NCBI GenBank assembly: GCA_916048095.2
Contig: OU696571.1
Span: forward strand, 7,262,001 to 7,326,000
Direction: 5' to 3'
Length of the DNA stretch: 64,000 nucleotides
From: Sacculina carcini
Lineage: Eukaryota; Arthropoda; Thecostraca; Sacculinidae
Program-made: the position numbers and the translations under genes
Shown here: positions 44,140 to 54,111 of the stretch, one piece after another
How positions within the stretch are numbered: position 1 is the first letter of the stretch
Layout of the letters: every line of letters starts with the position of its first letter
Notes under the pieces: model-generated
Seen by the model: only the letters and a program-made list of their open reading frames with translations
What the model was told of the DNA's origin: nothing
The model's database searches: none

Positions 44140-46160
44140 ATTATCGCCGCTACTGCGCAGTCGGCGCTAAGACACGACGAGAGGACATTCACAGCTTTGG
44201 AAGCTAATTGGCGTCTTTTTGGAGTTTACGCGGATATCGTTCGGTATCACAAACGGCGTTGCATGCTTTCAACAAATTCTGGATAACATAATTCAAAAGG
44301 AAGACTTGAAAGACACAGATATAGAGTATATTACCATCTCTGGACATCAAAAAAGAGCATGCCACCAATTTGCGACATTTCCTTTCAGCAGCAGTCAAGT
44401 ATGGTTTGACAATCAACCAAGAGAAAAGCAAGTATCTTATGACAAGCATCACAACAATTGGTCATGTTATTGAGAATCACAAAATTCGTCCTGGTCCAGA
44501 CCGCATGCGATCGCTTCTGGAAATGCCGGCACCTAAAAACAGCAAAGCTCAACAACGAGTCCTGGGACTCCTGTCACATTACTCGAAATGGATACCAAAT
44601 TTTTCAGAGAAGATCAGACCTGTTGTGAACAAGAATTCATTTCCTATGTAGAGCGCCGCGCTTCAGGCGATCCAAGGTCTCGAACATGAATATCACAAGC
44701 GGCTTTATGTGCCATCGATGACGACATTGCGTTGTTCGTTGAAACGGATGCGTCTTTAGAAGCTATATCAGCATCCCTGACATGAAACGACAAACAAGAT
44801 GCTTTTTTTCTAGAGATAGCTCACACCGTCGGAACACCATCATTCCTCAATCGAACGTGAAGCCTGCGCCGTGATAGAAGCAATACGCAACTGGCGGAAT
44901 TTGTTGATCGGCAAACGTTTTCAACTAGTCACGCACCAGCAGTCAGTTAGGTTTATATTCGACAACAAGAACCTAGGAAAAATTAAAAATGAGATAATTC
45001 TTCACTGGAGAATGGAACTAGTTTGTTTCAACTTTGACATTACATATCGTCCCCGCCCACAGAATCAGTCTGCAGACACATTGTCGCGTGCGCCTTCCAA
45101 GGTGTATGCAGCTATGGGGGAGATGAGATCATCTCTGAAATATCTTCACGATTTGTTATGCCATCCTGGAATAAAGCGATTATGGTATGTAGTGCGTACT
45201 CGAAACCTGCCATACTCACTAATAAGAGTAATGTCAGTGGCTAAGAGTTGTCATACCTGTGCCTAAATCAAAACCAATATTCGTCAATCAATCTGGAACT
45301 TTGATCAAAGCCCAGCGTCCGTTCGAGAGACTCTCTATTGATTTTAAAGCTCCACTGCCTGCCAAGCGGAGACGGAATGGATATATTTTGACGGTTGTGG
45401 ATGAATACAGCCGATTTATATTCGCTCATCCGACCGAGGACACTTCTTCAGAGTCGACTATGGAGTGTTTGTCACCGCTATTTTGCACTTTTGGAATACC
45501 AGAGTACATACATTCAGACCATGGTGCTGTATTCACCTCCTCGAAAAACCGACAATTTTTGCTGCAGCGAGGGGTTGCCACTAGTAATGCATCGGCCTAC
45601 AACCCACAAGCCAACGGACAGGCCGAGCGGTATGTTGGCACCCTGTGGCGTACGATTCGTCTTGCACTTCATTACATAAACTTACCTGTCGAGGAGTGGG
45701 AGATAGTACTGCCGGATGCTCTGCACACCATTCGTTCTTTGCTTTGCGTGTCAACGAATAAAACTCCACACGAACGCTTCTTGAATTTTCCGCGGAAAGC
45801 GACGTCCGGGAGTGCACTTCCGACGTGGCTATTGCCACAGTAGCAAGCGTTATTGAAGAGCTTGGTGTCTTCCAAGTATGAACCCTGAGTTGAGAAGGTG
45901 AAATTGCTGCACGTGAAGCCGCAGCATGCTCGATCACAACACACTGACGGAAGAGAAACAACAGTGCATCTTCGACATCTCCCGCCACCAGCAGAATGCG
46001 AGATAGCGGAAAACTTGTACGAGGAAACACCACTTGTGGACGTTGCTGTACTATTATCGAGGGATAACGGTGGTTTGGAGTCTCGCAAAACAGTCCGAAC
46101 TAGCACAGCCGAAGAGGGGCGTGAAGAGCACCCATTTGCAGAAAAGTTTTTCAAAGCGGA
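44140..46160 (+). pseudogene. pol: Ty3/gypsy pol relic (RT-RH-IN), + strand
   Basis: Several frames with stops. RT: FGITNGVACFQQILDNII at 44240, then YGLTINQEKSKYLM and ITTIGHVIENHKIRPGPDRM at 44400-44510. Tether: QQRVLGLLSHYSKWIPNFSE. RNase H: FDITYRPRPQNQSADTLSRA at 45030-45090. Integrase 45259-45843 is the best kept: RLSIDFKAPLPAKRRRNGYI, SDHGAVFTSSKN, NPQANGQAERYV. The C-terminal tail continues to about 46150 (VKLLHVKPQHARSQHTDGRE). LTRs were not found. An old, inactive copy. Confidence 0.75.
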
Positions 46161-46194
46161 ATCGTTCCTGTCATAGAGTGGAGGAAGTCCAGCC

Positions 46195-46425
46195 AGCAGA
46201 AAATGATGGTACCAGATATCAGTCATGAGTTGTGCCATGCATTCTGGGGAGGTGGCCCTCTCTAATACGTCTTACGTCCTTGTGGCGCCATAGCGTGGAG
46301 AGGGTCGGTTTTGCGGTGGCAGCGAGCTGCACGGGGCACGCCTGTGTGTTCATAAGCTTCGGCTTCCTCCCCGTGTAGCAGCTGCCACTTAGACATTTAA
46401 CCTTTTAACCTTTAACTTTAACTAG
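46195..46425 (+). mobile_element. tRNA-Val SINE, copy without head
   Basis: The body matches the minus-strand SINE at 15490-15760 (for example TACCAGATATCAGTCATGAG, GCTGCACGGGGCACGCCTGT). It ends in TTTAACCTTTTAACCTTTAAC. The tRNA head is absent, consistent with 5' truncation during target-primed insertion. Confidence 0.8.
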
Positions 46426-46740
46426 GGGTGCTTCCAATACTTAGAGGGGGTACTCCAATACTTAGAGATTACAATACTTAGTGAAACTTTGCAACTTCGT
46501 TAATGTATAATTGCTCGGCGGCTTTATGTTCTACGAGGGGCAAGTAAAAAATAAGGTTCCCAACGCTGTACACTCTCCACGCGAGATGCTAGATGAAATA
46601 TGTCTACATCGCCTTGATTGTCGCTCCGCTCACTCCATTCCCACTACCGGGAACGATCGCTGCCACACTCAGTGCCGGCCTAAAAGCCATCCGCGACGGA
46701 GCTTGCAATCACTGTCACCGTCAGGTGTGAAATCCGTTCA

Positions 46741-47390
46741 GTGATTCGATTTTTAAACGCACAGAAGCTAAAACACGTGGGAATTCATAGACAGTTGGAA
46801 GAAGTTTATGGCAAAGCTTGCAACAGCTTCCAACACGTCCACAAATGGTGCAGGGAGTTCTCCGAAGGACGCACAGACGTCCAAGACGAGCAAAGGAGCG
46901 TGAGGCCATCGGTGTCCGACGAAGTCGTGGCGAAGATTGAGCGCATTCTCCTCGAGGATCAGATAGTAACGCTTCGGGAGCTGGCTGACCAGGTTCCTGA
47001 GGTTTGTGAAAAACTCATCGACAACATTTTGACCGAAAAACGTTGTTATCACACGATGTGTGCGCGGTGGGTCCCGCACATGATTTCAGAAACCCACAAA
47101 GACAATCGCTTCAAGTGTGCCGAGGAGTTTCTTCGAGAATGTGCCGAGAATACGGAATATTTATAGTATTTATAATATTTATATATATATATATATATAT
47201 ATATAAATTTATAATATTTACTTCCACTTGTTTCCGAAATTGAAGCAACACTTGGGTGGACAACGCTTCAATACAGATGAAAATGTGAAGGAAGCGGTCA
47301 GCAAGTTCATCGACGGTCTAGCGGCGGAGTTCTTCGTAGAGGGGTTTCAGAGGTGGATAACTCGTCAGAAATAATGCGTAGAAAAATCTG
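46741..47390 (+). pseudogene. Mariner transposase, N- and C-terminal pieces only
   Basis: 46741-47157 encodes the paired HTH part: RFLNAQKLKHVGIHRQLEEV, VHKWCREFSEGRTDVQDEQR, LRELADQVPE, and linker CARWVPHMISETHKDNRFKC. 47225-47375 encodes the C-terminus (FPKLKQHLGGQRFNTDENVK, DGLAAEFFVEGFQRWITRQK). The region with the DD34D catalytic triad is missing between them, so the protein could at most bind DNA. Confidence 0.85.
47165..47216. repeat. AT-rich palindrome and (TA)n in mariner core
   Basis: TTTATAATATTTATATATA on the left is mirrored by TATAAATTTATAATATTTA on the right of a TA tract. It occupies the site of the deleted catalytic core. Confidence 0.8.
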
Positions 47391-47599
47391 GCGACTATGT
47401 ATAATAATAGTGTACAGTATTAGCTTTCAGATTGTATACTGATTTATGTCAATAAAAATGTCTTATACCTGCCAAAAAAATTGGGAACCTTATTTATTAC
47501 TTGCCCCTCGTATCTATTGTTTACGTTTCCAGCTTTGTTTGGTATATTTATTATTGGTGGAAGTTACGTTGATTAATAAAATATATATCCTTGTTATTG

Positions 47600-49715
47600 A
47601 GCTTCTCATTTCAGTCTCATAAATAGCGGGGCCACCGACTGGGTAGTCACCTCTGTCAGGGGCGCAGCCTCCAGCCACCACGTTGCACGATCTACACATG
47701 TCAGAAGAAACCTGTATGGCTGTGCGAACGGCTGACCAGATTGACACTGAGGCGGTAAATGACCAACTAAATCTATGTGTATCGTTTCAAACCTGGCTGC
47801 TGCAGGAACAAATTCACAAATTAGTGCTTTGGTGTGCCGGTGTATCTTGGAACGTTGACAGTTCACACATTCTTTGACCCATTGGTGAATGTCTTTGCTC
47901 ATACCTGGCCAGAAGAACCGTTGCTTCAGTAGCCTCACTGTTGAAAGACGACAGTGGTGGTGGGTGCGACGGTTGGTGAAGACTCTGATACACGCTGATA
48001 CGGCATGTGCGCGGAACATACGGCCTCGGAGTTGTGGTAGACATTTCGCACATAATTTTGTTCTTATCGGATAAAGTATACGCTTTTAGGACCATGATGA
48101 ATTTGCACTTCCTCATCGGTAGCTTGTGCTGCGGCAATTGCCGGAAGGTCACAGGCGTCGACGCAGATATTTGAGACCGAACGCGACACACAATCGGCAA
48201 CCACATTGTCAGCGCCGTACATATACTGTACATCTTCCACATATTCGACAATGAACGACCAGTGGCGCTGTTGACGGTCGGACACTGCTGGCTTCGTCAT
48301 CAGGAAGGCAGATACGAGTGGCTTATGATCTGAAAACAGCGTGACTTGCCGCCCTTCCAAGAAGCGTCGGAAGTGAGCCATCGTCAGGTACGCCGCGAGA
48401 AGCTCTCTGTCATATGTAGATTATTTCTGTTGTGGCCCAGTGAGTTTTCTTTAGAAAAATGACACTGGTTGCGCCTGACCGTTGATCATTTGATGTAAAG
48501 CTCCTCCCACGGCAAGTGACGAAGCGTCCGTGATGAGCAGCAAATGATCACTCCGCATATGGATGTGGCAAAGCACACGCCTCCGCCAGAATTGTTTTGC
48601 TCTTTTCAAAGCTGAGGTCGGCTTATTCGGTCCATTGCAGGCTTTCCGCCTTAGGTTGGTGCCGCATCAGCTCTGTCATTGGAAACACCTGCTTCGCGAA
48701 ACCAGGCAACGTTCTCCGATGGAAGCCAATCATGCCGAGGTAACGACCTTGACCTGCGGCATCCGTCGGCTTCGGCATCTGTGTTATTTCGCCAACCTTG
48801 TTTTAGGTGGTTTTACACCATCGGCTGTGACGTGGTGCCCGAGAAACACTACATCAGTTACGCAGAATGGACACTTTTCCAACGCCAGTCGGAGTCTATG
48901 TTCCTGCAGCACCTGAAACACACTGAAGGTGTCTGTGATGATCCTGCTCATTAGCTGAGAACACCAACAATTCGTCGAGGTACACGAACACATACGGAAG
49001 GGCCGTGAAGAAAATATTTATGAAACGCTGAAAGGTTGAAGCTGAATTTCGGAGACCCATTGGGAGGAAAAGATATTCAAACCATCTAAATGGAGTCGTC
49101 ACAGCAGTTTTTGGAATATCATTATCGGCCTTTGGAATATGGTAGAATGCTTTCAGAAGATCTCATTCAGAGTAAATACACGTACCACGTAATCTTGCTG
49201 ACAGATCGTGAATGTGTGTCAATGGATACCTGTCAGGAAGAGTCTTTGAATTTAGTGCACGATAATCCCCAGTAACGCGCCACTCACCACGCTCATTTTT
49301 CGCGACCAGATGGAGAGGCGACGCCCATGGAGATTTCGAAGGGCGAATCGCTCCCTGGTCAAGGAGAGACGTGGATGCCGCTTTAGAGGCCTTTTGGTTT
49401 TCAGGAGACAGTCGACGAGGTGAAGGAAATTTAGGCGCTGCACTGCCTGTATCGATAGTGTGACATAACACTTTGGGACGGTTATCGACGTCTTGCTGCT
49501 GGAGAAGTGCAGTAACAGCTGGATACTCACTCATCAGACGATTGATCGCTGGCGGGAGATCTTTGCGGTTTTCAACAACCAACGAATATGACTAGCTAAG
49601 TGGGATGCAACACCGTAGAACACTTGGTGGAGCTGTCTCGTAATGTGCTAGCCGCACAGTCCACGACGAGTCGGTGATGCGCCAAAAAAATTTGTGGTCG
49701 AGCAGGACCGGTATT
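47600..49715 (-). pseudogene. pol: Ty3/gypsy pol relic (PR tail-RT-RH-IN start), minus strand
   Basis: From right to left: the protease tail FLAHHRLVVDCAASTLRD (about 49640-49705), RT start SPWASPLHLVAKNERGEWRV and DYRALNSKTLPDRYPLTHIH (49200-49400), MTTPFRWFEYLFLPMGLRNS and VYLDELLVF (49000-49100; catalytic box YLDE instead of YLDD), HHVTADGVKPPKT, RNase H FSDHKPLVSAFLMTKPAVSD (about 48310), and integrase zinc finger plus start (CVNCQRSKIHRHT, IHIDLVGHLPP; 47606-48019). It is cut inside the integrase at about 47600. The style resembles CsRn1-type gypsy elements. Multiple frameshifts. Confidence 0.75.
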
Positions 49716-49785
49716 CATTTCAACATCGCCACACATCATCAGCAGAAACGACAAATCCACTGTGTGAAAAGGTACACAGGTACAA
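49704..49785 (-). pseudogene. 2A-like peptide fragment fused to gypsy protease tail
   Basis: The minus strand reads LSFLLMMCGDVEMNTGPARP directly before the protease tail. GDVExNPGP is the 2A ribosome-skipping motif found near the N-terminus of some LINE proteins; here the key Pro is Thr (NTGP). The preceding hydrophobic codons (49785-49967) are low-complexity CA/TG-derived sequence. Confidence 0.45.
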
Positions 49786-49967
49786 CGCAAAACAAACATA
49801 CAAATATAAACATAATGCACGACGCATGCAAACACAAATACACAACACATAACACATGCATACGAAATGTCCCTAAAAAAACAAGCATACAACACACACA
49901 ATACAAAGGAAACATACACACAAATACACACTACAAGAAAAACACTATAAAACACATGTGAGAACAA

Positions 49968-50844
49968 TTGATTGAGAGCTCATTGTTAAACACATATCGC
50001 AAAGCAAAATGTCCAATGGGCGACTTCAAAGACAGAGTATGAGAGTAGCACAGAATTAGTTGGCACCTCAGTGCGAGGAAAGGCCTGGGCGCTGACGGAA
50101 AACGGGAAAACCGGCCGTTAGCCATGGGGGCGGGGCTGAAATTTTCAGCCCGCCATATCAACAAAACAGACATGAAGCAGAAAATAGTACATATATCCAT
50201 GGACAGCACTTATATTTTTAGACAAAGTTAAATTACATAATATACAAACTGAACTGAAAATTGAAGAAAAAGAATGTGATGAGAGAATTCAGCAGGAAGA
50301 TTGCAAAGCAAATATGGCTGCGAACCCCGATTCTCTATCACATTCAGAAATAAAATATAAAAACTCAAATATATAACCTGAAACAAAAGAAAGATTAATT
50401 GACTTAAACAAAAAAAACAGTCTTAGAAGTAAATGAATGAGCTCGCAAAAAGAAAATATCCGCATTTAATAAGGCAAATATTATCAATGAACAAAACGAG
50501 TAATGGAAAATCAAAATAACGCTAAATCAAATATAATAATAAAACAACTGAAATATAACTCAATGAACACTCAGCGTTAGAAGAAAGCAGGATCTGTCGT
50601 CGGTGAGCATCAGCGAAGCGTAGACAGCCGGGCGCGAACGAGCGACGGTACACACATGCACACTCAGCGAGGGTAATTGAGAGACTGAGTTAGTCAGGGT
50701 TAGTCAGATATATGTACTTGTCTGTTTTGTGTGTGTGTATGTAGGTGAGTGTATGTGTTCGTGATTGTGTATGTGTATGACTCTTGTGCTTGAGTGTGTG
50801 TGTGTGTGTGTGTTTGTGTGTGTTTGTGTGTGTGGGCGTATTGT
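49968..50844. other. Intron, nothing recognised
   Basis: A-rich sequence without ORF. A GC-rich island at 50085-50160 contains the inverted repeat GGGCTGAAA/TTTCAGCCC. CT/TG repeats lie at 50720-50830. Confidence 0.5.
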
Positions 50845-51486
50845 ATTGTATTGTATCATTTATTGCCAAAAAAACAACATCACACAGGTAACACAAAATA
50901 ACGAAAACATCAGAGGCAATATAGTCTGTCAAACCATGGCTTGTTAGACAGACAATAAATATTTTTAATCAAGATTTGTGCAGTGCAACAAATTACTACA
51001 AAACATATGCTAAAACAAAACATGTAACAGAATAATGCAAAAACAAAATATATACAAAACAAACAATACATTCATACTGTATATGTACAAATTATGTGTT
51101 TGCCTGGAGGTGATACAAGTGGTGTTTAATTTTCGCTTTAAACGTATCTATAGACATAATGGTATATGCTGATTTAATACAAACCGGTAGACAGTTCCAA
51201 AGTTTAGGCCCAAGGTATAATATTGAATTTTTGAAGAGGCTGGTTCCGTGGGATGTACATACCAAATTCACATTATTTCTACGTGTTGTTAATGAGTGTC
51301 CTTGAATTTGGAATATGACATCATTATTTTTCATTGATCTGTATATGGTAAGATACAAGAAATACTTGTGCACATTCTCAAGTTTTAACATTTTCTGGTT
51401 GGCGAATATCTCGTCAGCGGAATACCTGCTTATCTTGAAAAAAATTAGTTTCAGGATGCGTTTCTGAACAGTGAAGAGACATTTTA
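50845..51486 (-). pseudogene. LINE 3' end (CR1-like ORF2 C-terminus)
   Basis: A minus-strand frame of about 130 codons (51486-51092) reads LFTVQKRILKLIFFKISRYS, LENVHKYFLYLTIYRSMKN and LGPKLWNCLPVCIKSAYT, the C-terminal signature of CR1-like ORF2. The 3' UTR runs to 50845 and ends in AATAAATGATACAATACAAT repeats. The 5' part is cut at the tandem duplication. Confidence 0.7.
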
Positions 51487-51886
51487 AAAATGATGGACAT
51501 GTGCAGCCCCAGACTGATATGCATGTGGGCGTGTGTGTGTGTGTACTCACCGAGTTGTACTCACCGAGTTGTATAATACAGGAGATGATCTAAGCTCGAG
51601 CTGTCCTGTCTCCCAGCCAACATTTATCTAACCTACGTTTATATTCTTTCACCCTGCTACATTGAACAATTTCCCTATCTAGGTTAAAAATGATGGCCAT
51701 GTGCAGCCCCAGACTGATATGCATGTGGGCGTGTGTGTGTGTGTGTACTCACCGAGTTGTACTCACCGAGTTGTATAATACAGGAGATGATCTAAGCTCG
51801 AGCTGTCCTGTCTCCCAGCCAACATTTATCTAACCTACGTTTATATTCTTTCACCCTGCTACATTGAACAATTTCCCTATCTAGGT
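51487..51886. repeat. 200-bp tandem duplication across two LINE 3' ends
   Basis: 51487-51686 and 51687-51886 are near-identical (one visible difference, GGACAT/GGCCAT). The unit joins the 5' edge of the LINE fragment to its left with the 3' end of the one to its right, including the ACTCACCGAGTTGT doublet. Confidence 0.9.
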
Positions 51887-52680
51887 TATTCCATGCATCT
51901 GCATTCCTATTCGGGAAACTATACTTCTTGATATCCCTAACTGATCTGGTTTTCCTAAGGGTTTTGGCGCGTTTCCTGTTGTTTCTTTCACTCCATACTA
52001 TCCAATCATCTCTATCTATTACTTCCATGCCTATATTATACCTAAAAGCAGCCATAAGATCCCCTCTGCGTCTTTTATTTTCCAGCGTCGGTAGCCCAGT
52101 TTTCTCTAACCTCCCTTCATAATCCAAATTTCTTAACTCCTGTAGTAATTTTGATATCTCTGTCGTAATGTTGATATTCTCTGTTGTAATGTAATGTTGA
52201 TACTCTTTTAATTTTTTCTATTTTCTCAATATGTTTTTCCCTATGCGGTGCCCATACTACTACAACATATTCTAGCCTAGGTCTCACCAAACTTGTTATC
52301 AAAATTTTCAGCATCTCCAGGTCCAAGTAGTGTAATGAGATCCTAAATGTAATGAGTGTAAATGTGTAATCCTGTGTAATGAGATTAAATTCTTTCACTG
52401 TCCTCATAATTGCCTTGAATATTTTCCTCTATGTTTATCCGGCGATAGGTCTTCACTCACGGTGACTCCTAAATCATTTTCTCATTAACCTTTTTCAATA
52501 TATGTCCTCCTAATTTATATGTTGCAGATGGTCTATTCCTACTCTTTCCTACCTCCATTACCCGACATTTTAAACTCATACCCCAGTCCACACTCCATTG
52601 AAAGACTCTGTCTATGTCTCGTTGAAGATCTTCACCACTGTGCTCATCTACAATTCTTTTCAACATTTTTGCATCTGTTA
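51747..52680 (-). pseudogene. LINE ORF2 C-terminal relic (second CR1-like family)
   Basis: Three minus-strand open pieces in order: HSGEDLQRDIDRVFQWSVDW and SATYKLGGHILKKVNEK (52470-52670), LITSLVRPRLEYVVVVWAPH and HIEKIEKIKRVST (52120-52310), and MDYEGRLEKTGLPTLENKRR, NADAWNNLDREIVQCSRVKE (51792-52127). This is the post-RT thumb and tail of a CR1/RTE-like ORF2 with frameshifts. The 3' end has the ACTCGGTGAGTACA doublet. Confidence 0.7.
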
Positions 52681-53040
52681 ATATACAGTATGCGCTGTGA
52701 CAGTTACAGTGCTACAGTTGGCGCTGTGACAGTTACAACCAAGGCTGTTTCTGCTGTGCCAAGGTGTCTGCACGTGTGTGTGTGTGTGTGTGTGTGTGTC
52801 AGTGTGTGTTTTTCAGTGTATAAAATATAACGACCCTCTTACCCTCATAATTGGGAAAACTCGCTATTGAAAAGCTCATATGTCCTGATTCAGGTTCAGT
52901 GTATTTGTTGTAGCGCCTGTCATACACGGGCGCGCAGCAGCTAAACATCGTTGCTGGTTTGAATTGATCTAAATTTCATTTTGAATCTCATTTTGTGCGC
53001 GCATACTCACTTCAAACCCGAATTTCGCATCGCCTACGCC

Positions 53041-54108
53041 ATGACCACGGACATCTGCGTCATATGCAAGACCGGCGGTGGTGACTCCACGAGATGTGTC
53101 ACATGTTCGCTCTGTGACTCATGGGCGCACACTAAGTGCGCGTCGTTGCAGGGGGTGAAACTGGACTCTCTTAAGTCCATCAATTGGATTTGCTCTCCAT
53201 GCATTGGTCGCGCCAAGCTGGCCATTGACATTGCCGGCAATGTGGGTGGTTTCGGTGCCCGGCTGTCCTCCATAGAGTCGAAAATTTCTTCGCTGGCGAC
53301 TGCCTCGGTCTCTCCTCCGCCGATTTCTGCATTTCCGTTGACTGGTACTGAGAGAGTCCCTGTGCGCTCCTATACTGTCGTTGTCAAGTCGCGTGGTTCT
53401 TCTCCTGTGGTCGCTGAGTCGGTGGCTCCGGCACTCGCGGATATCCCGGTTGCAAGTTCTCGCCCGACTGCCAGCGGTGGGCTTGTTCTGCGCTGCAATT
53501 CGTCTGCTGATGCTGTGCGTGCCGCTGATTGCGTTCGCTCGGCGCTGCCCGATACTGACGTCAGTGTTCCGGCGGACTCTCCTCGGCAACCTAGGATTAC
53601 GCTTGCGCATGTGCCTGTCGATATTTCAGCCGAAGATATAGTCGCCTCCCTCAAGAGGAAAAATTCATTTCTGTCGGCTGTTTCGTCCTCTGAACTTCAT
53701 CTGCTTTTCTTGACGAAACCCAAGACCTCAGGCGTTCATGCGGTGTTTTCTTTGTCACCGAAATGCCGCTCTTTGATCCGCTCTATGGGAGACCGGTTGT
53801 TCGTGGGCTTGCAGTCGTGTGCGGTGTACGACCGCTTCTGGGTAGCTCGCTGCTTCCGCTGTGCTGGTCTTGGCCACAAGGCCATCCACTGTAATCACCC
53901 TGAATCTTGTGGACATTGTGCAGGTCCTCATCGGTCCTCTCAATGTGATCGTACTGGGGCAGCTAAATGCCGCAACTGTGCTCAGGCAGGACGTCCTCAC
54001 TCCCACTCGTCTTTCAGCTCCTCTTGCCCTTCATTCATCGGTGTGCGTAATTCTCTTCGCCTCCGCACTGCGACTGATGATTCTCCTGTTGCTTCTCCCC
54101 AGGCTTGA
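53041..54108 (+). CDS. LINE ORF1: PHD-like finger and CCHC knuckles, 355 aa
   Basis: I choose the ATG at 53041 (context GCCATGA), directly before the zinc finger. Residues 5-55 form a PHD-like finger (CVICKTGGG, CVTCSLCDSWAHTKC, WICSPC). A middle Ser/Val-rich region precedes an RRM-like stretch (ITLAHVPVDISAEDIVASLK), then CCHC knuckles (CFRCAGLGHKAIHC, CGHCAGPHRSSQC, CRNCAQ). This is an RNA-binding ORF1p as in CR1/L2 LINEs. It ends with TGA in the context GCT-TGA-CTA-CTT and shares its frame with ORF2. Confidence 0.88.
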   Translation: MTTDICVICKTGGGDSTRCVTCSLCDSWAHTKCASLQGVKLDSLKSINWICSPCIGRAKLAIDIAGNVGGFGARLSSIESKISSLATASVSPPPISAFPLTGTERVPVRSYTVVVKSRGSSPVVAESVAPALADIPVASSRPTASGGLVLRCNSSADAVRAADCVRSALPDTDVSVPADSPRQPRITLAHVPVDISAEDIVASLKRKNSFLSAVSSSELHLLFLTKPKTSGVHAVFSLSPKCRSLIRSMGDRLFVGLQSCAVYDRFWVARCFRCAGLGHKAIHCNHPESCGHCAGPHRSSQCDRTGAAKCRNCAQAGRPHSHSSFSSSCPSFIGVRNSLRLRTATDDSPVASPQA

Positions 54109-54111
54109 CTA
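54106..54111 (+). promoter_or_regulatory. Candidate stop-codon readthrough signal UGA-CUA
   Basis: TGACTA at the ORF1/ORF2 boundary. UGA followed by CUA is the best-known leaky stop context in animal mRNAs. The downstream frame is open for 968 codons and has no ATG in roughly its first 460 codons, so readthrough would be the simplest way to make ORF2. Confidence 0.6.

Larger units (their letters stand above)
46534..47510 (+). mobile_element. Mariner element with deleted catalytic core
   Basis: Inverted terminal repeats of about 30 bp (CGAGGGGCAAGTAAAAAATA at 46534 and its near complement ending at 47510) flanked by TA at 46532-46533 and 47511-47512. The length, 977 bp, is shorter than the 1.3 kb of intact mariners because the middle of the transposase is replaced by an AT palindrome/(TA)n at about 47160-47215. 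Confidence 0.92.
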
